Source: an uncultured Mesorhizobium sp.
GTDB taxonomy: Bacteria; Pseudomonadota; Alphaproteobacteria; Rhizobiales; Rhizobiaceae
DNA: 38,743 nucleotides
Direction of reading: 5' to 3'
NCBI GenBank assembly: GCA_937958475.1
Contig: CALFXR010000022.1
Coordinates: 1-38,743, forward strand
Made by a program: the position numbers and the translations under genes. Below the pieces are notes generated by a model. The model searched no databases and was not told the origin of the DNA. It saw nothing but the letters and a program-made list of their open reading frames with translations. Positions 8,384 to 16,022 of the stretch are shown piece after piece (the first letter of the stretch is position 1; every line of letters starts with the position of its first letter).

Positions 8384-9586
8384 TCAGTGGCGGGCGAGTT
8401 CGACGCGGGCGAGCGCCTCGCGGTGGACCTCGTCGGGACCGTCGCCGATGCGCAGGAAGCGCGTCTCGGCAAAGGCCTCGGCGAGGAAGAAGTCCTGCGA
8501 CAGGCCGGCGCCGCCATGGATCTGGATCGCCCTGTCGATGATCGCGCCGACCGCCGTCGGCACGACGATCTTGGCCATCGCGATCTCGTTGCGGGCCGCC
8601 TTGTTGCCGGCCTGGTCCATCACCCACGCCGCCTTCAGCGTGATCAGCCGCGCCTGCTCGAGTTCGCAGCGCGACTGGCCGATCGCCTGGCGCACGGCGC
8701 CCATCTCGGCCAGCGTCGAACCGAAGGCCGAGCGGTCCTTGGCGCGTTTGCACATCGCCTCGATGGCGCGCTCGCCCAGCCCGATGAAGCGCATGCAGTG
8801 GTGGATGCGGCCGGGTCCCAGCCTCCCCTGGGCGATCTCGAAGCCGCGTCCCTCGCCGAGCAGCATGTTGGCGGCCGGCACGCGCACCTTGTCGAAGACA
8901 ACTTCGGCATGGCCGAGCGGGGGATGCTCGTAGCCGTAGACCGACAGCGGCCGCTCCACCGTGACGCCCGGCGCGTCCATCGGCACCAGGATCATCGACT
9001 GCTGCCTGTGCTTCGGTGCCGACGTGTCGCTCTTGCCCATGACGATGGCGACCTTGCAGCCCGACGACATGGCCCCGGTCGTCCACCATTTGCGTCCCTC
9101 GACGACATAGTCGTCGCCGTCGCGAAGGATCGAGGTCTCGATGTTGGTGGCGTCGGAGGAGGCGACGCGCGGCTCGGTCATGGCGAAGCAGGAGCGGATC
9201 TCGCCTTCGAGCAGGGGTTTGAGCCAGCGCTCCTTCTGCTCGGGCGTGCCGTAGATCGACAGGATCTCCATGTTGCCGACGTCGGGGGCGTTGCAGTTGA
9301 ACACCTCCGGCGCGGCCAGCGAACGGCCGAAGGTCTCGCAGAGGTGGCTGTATTCGTAGTTGGAGAGCCCGACGCCCTCGGGGCCGTGGTTGTAGAACAG
9401 GTTCCACAGGCCCTGCGCGCGGGCCTTGCGCTGCAACTCCTCCATCAGCCCCTGTTTCTTCCAGCGGGCGGGGCGCTCGCGCGTCTCGTCGAGGATCTCC
9501 CGCTCGTTCGGGTAGATGTGTTCGGCCATGAAGGCCTCGAGACGGCCCTTCAGTTCGTTGGTCCTGTGTGAAAGCTCGGCGAACAT
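8384..9586 (-). CDS. ACAD11-type acyl-CoA dehydrogenase (LvaC-like)
   Basis: A 400-residue flavoprotein of the acyl-CoA dehydrogenase superfamily, in the subgroup of human ACAD10/ACAD11 and Pseudomonas LvaC. The marks are APDVGNMEILSIYG, MTEPRVASSDATNIE, RKWWTTGAMSSGCK, LGEGRGFEIAQGRLGPGRIH followed by HCMR, and IQIHGGAGLSQD. ACAD10/11 and LvaC work with an APH-type kinase on 4-phosphorylated acyl-CoAs, converting 4-hydroxyacyl-CoA towards a form that beta-oxidation can use. An APH-type kinase gene lies in the same operon. I chose the ATG giving MFAELSHRTNEL because GGAG sits six bases before it; an ATG four codons upstream (9598) is possible. It precedes the MaoC gene by 24 bp. Confidence 0.9.
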   Translation of the reverse strand: MFAELSHRTNELKGRLEAFMAEHIYPNEREILDETRERPARWKKQGLMEELQRKARAQGLWNLFYNHGPEGVGLSNYEYSHLCETFGRSLAAPEVFNCNAPDVGNMEILSIYGTPEQKERWLKPLLEGEIRSCFAMTEPRVASSDATNIETSILRDGDDYVVEGRKWWTTGAMSSGCKVAIVMGKSDTSAPKHRQQSMILVPMDAPGVTVERPLSVYGYEHPPLGHAEVVFDKVRVPAANMLLGEGRGFEIAQGRLGPGRIHHCMRFIGLGERAIEAMCKRAKDRSAFGSTLAEMGAVRQAIGQSRCELEQARLITLKAAWVMDQAGNKAARNEIAMAKIVVPTAVGAIIDRAIQIHGGAGLSQDFFLAEAFAETRFLRIGDGPDEVHREALARVELARH

Positions 9587-9615
9587 GCCCGACTCCATTT
9601 CCTTTTCCGCCGGCC

Positions 9616-11235
9616 TCAGGCCGGATCGCGCCCGATCTTCTCGCGCCTGATCTTGATACCGGCCTTCTCGCGGTCCCACGTGTCCGCGGTCAGGCCCTCG
9701 CCGCGCAGCTTCACCTTCTCGATCTTCGCCGTCGGCGTGCGCGGCAGCGCGTCGACGATGCGGACGAAGCGCGGAATCATGAAATGCGCCATGCGCGGAC
9801 GCAGGAACTCGATCAGCTCGGCCGGATCGAAGGGCTCGCCCTCGCGCAGCGCGACGACCGCCATCACCTCGTCCTCGGCGATCTCGCTCTTCACGGCCAC
9901 GGCGGCGGCCTCGCGCACGGCCGGATGCGCCAGCACTTCGGACTCGACCTCGAAGGAGGAGATGTTCTCGCCACGGCGGCGGATCGCGTCCTTCAGCCGG
10001 TCGACGAAGAAGAAGTTGCCGTCGGCGTCCTTGCGAAAGCCGTCGCCGGTGTGGAACCAGCCGTTGCGCCAGGCTGCCGCGGTCGCCTCGGCATTGCCGG
10101 CATAGCCATGGTTCATCGCCCACGGGCAGTCGGTGCGCACGACCAGTTCGCCCACCTCGCCGATGCCGACCTCGCAGTCGTTGTCGTCGACGACGCGCAC
10201 GTCCACCCCGGCCCGCATGCGTCCGGCGCTGCCCAGTGCGCTCGGATTGGCGCCCGATACGATCGGCATCGAGATCTCGGTCATGTTGAAGTGGGTGTAG
10301 ATGTCGGTGCCGAAGCGCGCATGGAACTGCGGCGCGGTGTCGTTGAGCGGCACGTAGGTGCAGGTGCGCAGCGGGTGGTCCTTGTCGTCCGACGACGGCG
10401 GGCGCTTGAGCAGGAAGCCGCCCATCACGCCGAGCAGGATCGAAGTGGTGATCCTGCGCTCGCGAACCGTCGACCAGAACGTGTCGGTGTCGAAGGCGTC
10501 GACCATGGCGATCGAGCCGCCGTGGATCAGCATCGCCGTCACCGGCATGACGCCGCCGGAATGGAACATCGGCAGGTTGATCATGTAGCGGTCGTCGCGG
10601 CCGAGGAACGGTGCCGAGATGGCCATGCTGTAGAGGTGGACATAGGACGACATCACGCCCTTCGACGGCCCGGTCGTCCCCGAGGTGAGGATGATCGACT
10701 GCATGTCCCACGGCGCGATCTCGCGTTCGACCGGCGGTGCCGAGAAGTCGTCGGGGGAAAGCACATCGGCGCCGTGCACGGCGAGGCCATCGACGGGCGT
10801 CGCCTCGCCGCCGAGCACGACGATCTCGCGCAAGGTCTTCAATTCGATGTCGGCCAGGCGGCGGTGGAGGTCGGCGTGGACGATGCCGAGCCGGGCTTCC
10901 GCGAGACCGAGCGCATGTTTGAGCAGGCCGCCCCGATAGGCGAGGTTGAGCGGCACGAACACCGCACCGAGCTGGTTGAGGCCGAACCAGACGCGCAGGC
11001 AGTCCGCGGAGTTGGGCAGCCAGACGAAGACGCGGTCGCCCTGGCGGACTCCGAGTCGCCTGAGTGCGTTCGCCGTGCCCCGGGCGATGTCGAGGGTCTG
11101 CGCGTAGGTCCACTCGCTGCCGTCGGCGAACACCGCGAAGACCTTGTCCGGCTGCACCGCCGCCCAGCGCTCGAGCATCAGGCGCTGGACGCACTCCTCC
11201 GGCTTCGGCATGCGGGCGTCGATGCGGTATGCCAT
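9616..11235 (-). CDS. AMP-forming acyl-CoA ligase (CaiC-like)
   Basis: A 539-residue adenylate-forming enzyme that activates a carboxylic acid with ATP and CoA. Visible motifs are the P-loop-like ILTSGTTGPSKGV, MFHSGGV, HFNMTEI, GWFHTGDGFRKDADG, the hinge DRLKDAIRRRGENIS and the C-terminal lysine segment PRTPTAKIEKVKL. Its overall look is that of crotonobetaine/carnitine-CoA-ligase-like family members. It lies between the small LvaB-like gene and the ACAD11-type gene, the place an LvaE-like ligase would take in a 4-hydroxy-acid pathway. ATG 11235 was preferred over the adjacent GTG 11238 because GGAGG sits at better spacing. Confidence 0.9.
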   Translation of the reverse strand: MAYRIDARMPKPEECVQRLMLERWAAVQPDKVFAVFADGSEWTYAQTLDIARGTANALRRLGVRQGDRVFVWLPNSADCLRVWFGLNQLGAVFVPLNLAYRGGLLKHALGLAEARLGIVHADLHRRLADIELKTLREIVVLGGEATPVDGLAVHGADVLSPDDFSAPPVEREIAPWDMQSIILTSGTTGPSKGVMSSYVHLYSMAISAPFLGRDDRYMINLPMFHSGGVMPVTAMLIHGGSIAMVDAFDTDTFWSTVRERRITTSILLGVMGGFLLKRPPSSDDKDHPLRTCTYVPLNDTAPQFHARFGTDIYTHFNMTEISMPIVSGANPSALGSAGRMRAGVDVRVVDDNDCEVGIGEVGELVVRTDCPWAMNHGYAGNAEATAAAWRNGWFHTGDGFRKDADGNFFFVDRLKDAIRRRGENISSFEVESEVLAHPAVREAAAVAVKSEIAEDEVMAVVALREGEPFDPAELIEFLRPRMAHFMIPRFVRIVDALPRTPTAKIEKVKLRGEGLTADTWDREKAGIKIRREKIGRDPA

Positions 11236-11280
11236 CACTCCCTCCTCTGACGTCGGCCCGCGGGACCGGCGCCGCCTCCC

Positions 11281-11751
11281 CTACTTGTCCTTGTCGTCGC
11301 GTCCGCTGGCGATCTCGGCGAACAGCGGCTTGCGCGTCGTCTTCATGGCGCGGGCCTGCTCGTCGTGCAGGTGGCGCACGATCAATGTAAGTGCTGACTT
11401 ACCTTCTTCGCCGGCGCCGTGGGCGAGCGCCAGCGCGTCGCCGATCGCCGCGTCGAGGCGATCGCGCTCGGCGGCGAGTTCGGCCGACGACAGGCTCTCG
11501 ACGGCGGACGCTTCGTGCGGCGCCGCCACGCCCGGCAGAAGCGTCGCCACGGCCGAGAGCAGCGCGATCTTCTCGCCCACCGTCTCGATCAGCGGCGCCC
11601 GCGCCCATTCGATGCGCGGGCCGATGTTGTTGATGAGGTCGATGACGCCGACGGCCTGGCCGCGGGCATAGGCGTCGCCGACATGGGGGATGACGTCGTT
11701 GCGCAGCGTGGCGACGATGCCTTCCAGCAGGCGTTCGAGGGCGATGTTCAT
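11281..11751 (-). CDS. Small unknown protein overlapping the APH-type kinase gene (LvaB-like by position)
   Basis: A 156-residue, alanine-rich, mostly helical protein without signal peptide. Its start overlaps the stop of the upstream APH-type kinase by 4 bp (ATGA), so the two are translationally coupled. In the levulinate operon of Pseudomonas putida a small protein (LvaB) encoded directly after the kinase LvaA is required for kinase activity, and this gene has the same place and size class. Similarity by sequence is only suggestive: the N-terminal pattern LERLLEGIVATLRNDVIPHV recalls small DUF6285-like proteins that I associate with such kinases. Function is unproven. A 16-bp palindrome lies inside the gene at 11387-11402. 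Confidence 0.75.
   Translation of the reverse strand: MNIALERLLEGIVATLRNDVIPHVGDAYARGQAVGVIDLINNIGPRIEWARAPLIETVGEKIALLSAVATLLPGVAAPHEASAVESLSSAELAAERDRLDAAIGDALALAHGAGEEGKSALTLIVRHLHDEQARAMKTTRKPLFAEIASGRDDKDK
11387..11402. promoter_or_regulatory. Palindrome GTAAGTGCTGACTTAC inside a gene
   Basis: Perfect 6-bp arms (GTAAGT/ACTTAC) around four bases. A copy with 13 of 16 identical bases lies at 17957-17972. It may be an internal operator; it does not overlap any promoter I can see. Confidence 0.4.
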
Positions 11752-12794
11752 GCCGCGCGCTCCATCGCCGATTCCACCTGCAGCAGCATGCGCGGGATCT
11801 GCGCGCCCATGCCCGCCATGCGCAGGTCGTTGAAGCCGCGCTCGGCGAAGCAGTGGGTGGCGCCGTAGTGCATGACCGCCAGCTTGTAGGTGCCGAACGC
11901 CTCCCAGTAGCGCACGGCGGCGAGGTCGACCGGCGCGCCGGTCAGCGCCGCGTAGCGCTCGCACAGATCCTCGCGGGTGAAGAGGTGGCACATGTAGGGC
12001 GAGCGGCCGCGCCAGGCCTGCAGGCAGATCCAGCCGAGGTCTTCCATCGGGTCGCCGAGCTGGACGAGTTCCCAGTCGAGGATCGCCGTGATGCGGCCAT
12101 CGGCGACGAGGAAGTTGCCGATGCGGAAGTCGCCGTGGACGATGGCGATCTTCGCCGCGACGGGCGCGTGGGCGCGCAGCCAGATCGCGGCATGCTCCAG
12201 CATCGGCACGCGGCTCGGCGACCATTCGCCGAGCAGCCGTTCCCAGGTGTCGATCTGTGCGGCGGCGGTGCGGGCGACATCGGTCTCACCCCCGATGCCG
12301 GCGACGGGCGTTTCCTGCCAGCGGAAGGAGTGCAGCGCGGCAAGTGCCGAGACGAACTGCCCGCCGAGGTTGACCCGCGTCGCGTCGTCGAAGGCCGGGC
12401 CGCCGTCATGCGTCCACGGGATCGGGGCATCGCCGGGGACGAGGTCGCAGATGAAGAACGGCGCGCCGAGGATCTCCGTGTCGTCGCTGTACCAGTAGAC
12501 CTTCGGCACGGGAACGCCGCTGCCGGCGAGCGCGCCGAGCGTGGTGAACTCGGGAAAGGCGCGGTAGGGGCCGAAGATGCCGTTCGGCGGCCCGGCGCGC
12601 AGGATGAGGTCGCGCTCGACCGTCCCGCCGGCGTCGCGCCACGAGGCGCGCAAGCCGAAGGTCACCCAGGAGAAGCCGACGGTGAAGCGGCGCAGCGGGC
12701 CGACCGCGACCTCGGCGACGCCCTGGCCGGCGATGAAGGCGGCGATCCGGCCGCGGATCGTTTCGGTATCGAAAGGATCGAAGGAGACGCTCAT
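11748..12794 (-). CDS. APH-fold kinase, probable 4-hydroxyacyl-CoA kinase (LvaA-like)
   Basis: A 348-residue phosphotransferase of the APH/choline-kinase fold. The catalytic loop HGDFRIGN (220-227) and the metal-binding DWE (240-242) are intact. The ATP-lobe segment RDLILRAGPPNGIFGPY is typical of the ACAD10/ACAD11 kinase-domain relatives rather than of drug-resistance enzymes. In ACAD11 this domain is fused to the dehydrogenase; here both occur as separate genes of one operon. The known relatives phosphorylate the 4-hydroxyl of acyl-CoAs, and that activity is inferred here. The start MSVSF follows GGGAG. The stop overlaps the small LvaB-like gene by 4 bp. Aminoglycoside resistance is unlikely given the context. 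Confidence 0.88.
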   Translation of the reverse strand: MSVSFDPFDTETIRGRIAAFIAGQGVAEVAVGPLRRFTVGFSWVTFGLRASWRDAGGTVERDLILRAGPPNGIFGPYRAFPEFTTLGALAGSGVPVPKVYWYSDDTEILGAPFFICDLVPGDAPIPWTHDGGPAFDDATRVNLGGQFVSALAALHSFRWQETPVAGIGGETDVARTAAAQIDTWERLLGEWSPSRVPMLEHAAIWLRAHAPVAAKIAIVHGDFRIGNFLVADGRITAILDWELVQLGDPMEDLGWICLQAWRGRSPYMCHLFTREDLCERYAALTGAPVDLAAVRYWEAFGTYKLAVMHYGATHCFAERGFNDLRMAGMGAQIPRMLLQVESAMERAA

Positions 12795-12865
12795 CTCACG
12801 TTCTCCCGCCGGCATCGGCCGGGCCGGCTCGCGCGGCGTCCGACCCCGGAACCGGGCGCATCGCC

Positions 12866-13732
12866 TCACACACGGAAGTAGTCCGGCTTGCCGATGGTCC
12901 AGGTCTCGCCCCACAGCTGCGCACCGCCGGCGACGTTGAGCACTTCGCCGGTGACGTACTCCGCGCCCGGCCCCGCCAGGTAGCCGCACGCCTCGGCGAC
13001 CTCCCAGGCCGTTCCGGCGCGCATCATCGGATTGGATTTCGGATAGTCCTCCAGCGCCTTCGGATCGTAGACCCGCCATCCCGGGGTCTCGATCACGCCA
13101 GGCGCGATGCAGTTCAGCCTGATCTTCAGGGGCGCCCACTCGACCGCCAGCGCCTGGGTCAGGCCGACCACGCCCGACCGCGCCGCGATCGTATGCGCCA
13201 CGCCGTGCAGTCCCTGGCGCGTGACGACGACGATCGTGACGATGCTGCCGGGCCGCCCGGCATCGCGCCAGGCGCGGGCCGCGCCCTGCATCATGTACCA
13301 GGTGCCGTTGAGGTTGGTGTTGACGACGGTGTTCCAGCCCTTCACCGAGAAGTCGATCGCCGCCTGCGGGAACTGCCCGCCGGCGCTGTTGACGAGAATG
13401 TCGAAACCGTCCTCGGCGCGGAGCCGGGCATAGAGATCGGCGACGCTCTCCGGCTCGCGGATGTCGACCGTGTGGGCGTTCACGGAAAGCCCCTTCGCCC
13501 GCATCGCCTCGACGGCCGATGCGAGCTTGGCCTCGCTGCGCCCGGCGAGGATGATCCTGGCGCCGCAGCGGCCGAACAGCCAGGCCGTGGCCCTGCCTAT
13601 GCCGCCCGCGCCGCCCGAGATCAGCACGGTCTTCCCGGCGAATGCGGTGGGGCCATAGATCGTCGGGTGCGCCCAGAGCGCCTCGTCGTCCAGCCCGAAG
13701 CTCTCGACGGCGGGGGCCGCGGGATCAGCCAT
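12866..13732 (-). CDS. SDR-family enoyl-CoA/dienoyl-CoA reductase-like protein
   Basis: A 288-residue short-chain dehydrogenase/reductase with the nucleotide motif SGGAGGIG (39-46) and the structural motif NSAGG. The usual YxxxK active site is replaced by T181-I-A-A-R185 within AHTIAARSGVVGLTQALAVEW. This matches the HSGAAR pattern of the peroxisomal trans-2-enoyl-CoA reductase (PECR) / dienoyl-CoA reductase group of SDRs, so it is probably an NAD(P)H-dependent reductase of an unsaturated acyl-CoA, not a simple alcohol dehydrogenase. It overlaps the upstream acyl-CoA dehydrogenase gene by 8 bp. In a lva-like scheme the SDR (LvaD) acts beside the kinase; the reaction may differ here. Confidence 0.85.
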   Translation of the reverse strand: MADPAAPAVESFGLDDEALWAHPTIYGPTAFAGKTVLISGGAGGIGRATAWLFGRCGARIILAGRSEAKLASAVEAMRAKGLSVNAHTVDIREPESVADLYARLRAEDGFDILVNSAGGQFPQAAIDFSVKGWNTVVNTNLNGTWYMMQGAARAWRDAGRPGSIVTIVVVTRQGLHGVAHTIAARSGVVGLTQALAVEWAPLKIRLNCIAPGVIETPGWRVYDPKALEDYPKSNPMMRAGTAWEVAEACGYLAGPGAEYVTGEVLNVAGGAQLWGETWTIGKPDYFRV

Positions 13733-14948
13733 GACGCTTCAGGTCCTTGAGCAGCTCGCCGGCGATGATCATCTTGCGCACCTCGGTCGTGCCGGCGCCG
13801 ATCTCCAGGAGCTTGATCGAACGGTAGAGCCGGTTGATCTCCGATTCCCAGATATATCCGGTTCCGCCATGGACCTGCACGGCGAGGTCGAGCACCTTGT
13901 GTACGGCTTCGGCGGCGTACATGACGGAGGCGGCCGTCATCATGTGGATGTCGCCGCGCCCGCCGCCGCCGATCTCCAGAGGCGCCGCCGCGGCGAGCGT
14001 CCGGTAGGTGAAGGTGCGCATGGTTTCGACCTGGACGTACATGTCCGCCAGCATCGACTGCACCATCTGGAACGAGCCGATCGCCTTGCCGAACTGCTTG
14101 CGCGTCATCGCGTAGTCGACCGAGAGCTCGAGCGCGCGTTCGGCCACGCCCAGGCAGAGCGGCGATATCATCGCGCGCTCGAGGTCGAGCCCGCTCATCA
14201 CCACGGAAATGCCGCGGTTCTCGCCGCCGACCAGGTTCTCCGCCGGCACGCGGCAGTCCTCGAACAGGAGCTCGGCCGTCTGGCTGCCGCGATATCCCAT
14301 CTTGGTGAGCTTCTGCGCCACCTTGAAGCCGGGGAAATCCTTCTCGATGATGAAGGCGGAGATGCCGTGGGCACCGCGCTCCTTGTCGGTCTTGGCGTAG
14401 ACCAGCAGGACGTCGGCGACCGGGCCGTTGGTGATGTAGATCTTCGATCCGTTGAGCACGTAATGGTCGCCGTCGCGCCGCGCCGTGGTGCGCATCGAAC
14501 CGAGCGCGTCCGAACCGGCGCCGGGCTCGGTCAGGCCGAGAGCACCGATCTTGCGGCCCGAGCACAGGCCGGGAAGATACTTGCGCCGCTGCTCCTCGGT
14601 CCCGTTGCGGTAGATGTTGTTCAGGCAGAGATTGTCGTGCGCGACCCACGCCAGCGCCATGGCGTGGTTCCAGCGGCCGAAGCCCTGGAGAACCAGGCCG
14701 GCGGCGAACAGGTCGAGGCCGGCGCCGCCGTACTGCTCGGGCACGGTGATGCCGAACAGGCCGTTGTCGCCGATCTTGGGAAACGCCTCTTCGGGCCACC
14801 ATTCTTCCGCGTCCATGCGCGGCGACAGGTCGTAGAGTTCGTTCCTGGCGAAACGGTCGGCCTGGTCGAGGATCGCCCTCTGCTCTTCGTCGAGGTCGAA
14901 GGCCAGCGGCCTGTTGCTCCCGGAATCGACAGTCTGCCGCAAGGTCAC
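13725..14948 (-). CDS. Isovaleryl-CoA-dehydrogenase-type acyl-CoA dehydrogenase
   Basis: A 407-residue acyl-CoA dehydrogenase and the first gene of the minus operon. Marks include LTEPGAGSDALGS, KIYITNG, GYRGSQTAELLFEDCRVP, YAMTRKQFGKAIGSFQMVQ, VQVHGGTGYI and IGAGTTEV. The segment SGLDLERA carries the catalytic Glu at the position used by isovaleryl-CoA dehydrogenase, and the usual C-terminal catalytic Glu is Gly (EIGAGT). That combination marks the subgroup acting on 3-methyl-branched acyl-CoAs (isovaleryl-, citronellyl-type). I chose the GTG start because GGGGAGGAGAGC precedes it; the in-frame extension upstream is AT-rich control DNA. It is divergent from the enoyl-CoA hydratase gene at 15233. 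Confidence 0.9.
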   Translation of the reverse strand: MTLRQTVDSGSNRPLAFDLDEEQRAILDQADRFARNELYDLSPRMDAEEWWPEEAFPKIGDNGLFGITVPEQYGGAGLDLFAAGLVLQGFGRWNHAMALAWVAHDNLCLNNIYRNGTEEQRRKYLPGLCSGRKIGALGLTEPGAGSDALGSMRTTARRDGDHYVLNGSKIYITNGPVADVLLVYAKTDKERGAHGISAFIIEKDFPGFKVAQKLTKMGYRGSQTAELLFEDCRVPAENLVGGENRGISVVMSGLDLERAMISPLCLGVAERALELSVDYAMTRKQFGKAIGSFQMVQSMLADMYVQVETMRTFTYRTLAAAAPLEIGGGGRGDIHMMTAASVMYAAEAVHKVLDLAVQVHGGTGYIWESEINRLYRSIKLLEIGAGTTEVRKMIIAGELLKDLKRHG

Positions 14949-15017
14949 GCTCTCCTCCCCGTGCTCCACCCGCGAACGCCGGGCATCCTGCGCCACCCGC
15001 ATCGACCCGCCGGATAC

Positions 15018-15036
15018 TAATGAACTAACTTCATCA
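15018..15036 (-). promoter_or_regulatory. TetR-type operator candidate A with minus-strand promoter
   Basis: The plus strand reads TAATGAACTAACTTCATCA: 5-bp perfect arms (ATGAA/TTCAT) around five bases. On the minus strand a TTGACA box lies at 15053-15058, 16 bp before the palindrome, so the -10 region (about 15030-15036) falls inside the operator. Its sequence (GATGAA or TGATGA) is a weak -10. It would control the operon starting at 14948. The flanks match the site at 28085 exactly. Confidence 0.7.
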
Positions 15037-15161
15037 AATATCCCTGATCGCCTGTCAACCGAATTCGATGCCGATTTTTCCCCTATCTTATTGGCGCAGG
15101 CGATCTGTGCCTTTTTGAACGGGGTTTCGCCGCCGATCGCGTTTTCGCCTGTTGACAGCGC

Positions 15162-15180
15162 TGATGAATTGAAATCATTT
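15162..15180 (+). promoter_or_regulatory. TetR-type operator candidate B with plus-strand promoter
   Basis: Read on the minus strand the site is AAATGATTTCAATTCATCA, differing at two of the fourteen fixed positions from the consensus of sites A and C. A plus-strand TTGACA box at 15152-15157 precedes it by 4 bp, so the palindrome fills the spacer of a promoter whose -10 (near 15175-15181) is weak. It would control the plus operon starting at 15233. The remaining control region between 14949 and 15232 shows AT-rich DNA but no other clear element. Confidence 0.6.
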
Positions 15181-15232
15181 AAGTCCGATGCATCCGCCAA
15201 CCTAGGCGGCGACGCGATATCCGGGGACCAAG

Positions 15233-16015
15233 GTGTCAGAGCCCACACGAATCGAACGCAACGGCGCCGTCATGACGATCGTGATCGATCGCGAGGCTCG
15301 TCGCAATGCGCTCAACGAGGCGGTCGCGGCCGGGATAGCTGCCGGCCTGGACGAGGCGGAGGCCGATCGCTCGATTCGCGCCGTCGTGCTCACCGGCGCC
15401 GGCGACAAGGCGTTCTGCGCCGGCGGCGACCTGCAGTTGCAGGCGGACGGAACGCCGTTCACCATCGACGCTGCCGATCCGCGCCACTACGTCGCGCGGC
15501 TGCTCAGGCGCATGGACGCCTGCCGCCTCCCGCTCGTCGCCCGTGTCAACGGGCCGGCGCTGGCCGGCGGCTTCGGCCTGCTCTGCGCCTGCGACGTCGC
15601 GGTGGCGCGCGAGGACGCGCTTCTCGGCGTCACCGAGGTCAAGGTCGGCATCTTCCCGATGATGATCCTGCCCTATCTGCTGAGGGTCGTTCCCTATCGC
15701 CGCATGATGGAACTCTGCCTCACCGGCGAACTGATCACCGCGGGCAACGCCGTCGCCGACAACATCGTCAACTACGCCGTGCCGGCCGCGGAACTCGACG
15801 CGAAGACGGAATGGCTGCTCGACCGCATCACCGGCAAGTCGCCGACGGGCATCCGCCTGGGCAAGCAGGCACTCGCCAAGATCCGCGAGATGTCGACGGA
15901 CGCCGCGCTCGAATACGCGCAGTTCATGCTGGCCAACATGACGCGCACGAAGGACGCCCGCGAAGGCATGCTCGCCTTCAACGAGAAGCGCGCGCCCAAC
16001 TGGACGGCGGAGTGA
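15233..16015 (+). CDS. Enoyl-CoA hydratase/isomerase family protein
   Basis: A 260-residue crotonase-fold protein. Typical segments are REARRNALNE, FCAGGDL (oxyanion and CoA site), PALAGGFGLLCACDVAVA and GVTEVKVGIFPMMI. Of the two catalytic Glu positions of classical enoyl-CoA hydratases only the second (TEV) is occupied; the first reads Gly/Leu, as in several methylglutaconyl- or isohexenylglutaconyl-type hydratases. The start is a GTG after GGGGACCAAG. It is the first gene of the plus operon and lies 7 bp before atuA, so hydration of the carboxylated glutaconyl-type product is a reasonable guess, not a proof. Confidence 0.87.
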   Translation: MSEPTRIERNGAVMTIVIDREARRNALNEAVAAGIAAGLDEAEADRSIRAVVLTGAGDKAFCAGGDLQLQADGTPFTIDAADPRHYVARLLRRMDACRLPLVARVNGPALAGGFGLLCACDVAVAREDALLGVTEVKVGIFPMMILPYLLRVVPYRRMMELCLTGELITAGNAVADNIVNYAVPAAELDAKTEWLLDRITGKSPTGIRLGKQALAKIREMSTDAALEYAQFMLANMTRTKDAREGMLAFNEKRAPNWTAE

Positions 16016-16022
16016 GCAGGCG

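Noticed and set aside
11748..12794. Aminoglycoside-resistance phosphotransferase
   Set aside because: Only the general APH fold is shared; the operon partners are ACAD11-type and acyl-CoA genes and the sequence resembles ACAD10/11 kinase domains.
14949..15248. N-terminal extension of the acyl-CoA dehydrogenase to 507 residues
   Set aside because: The segment is AT-rich control DNA with promoter boxes and operators; GTG 14948 has a proper ribosome site and gives the family length.
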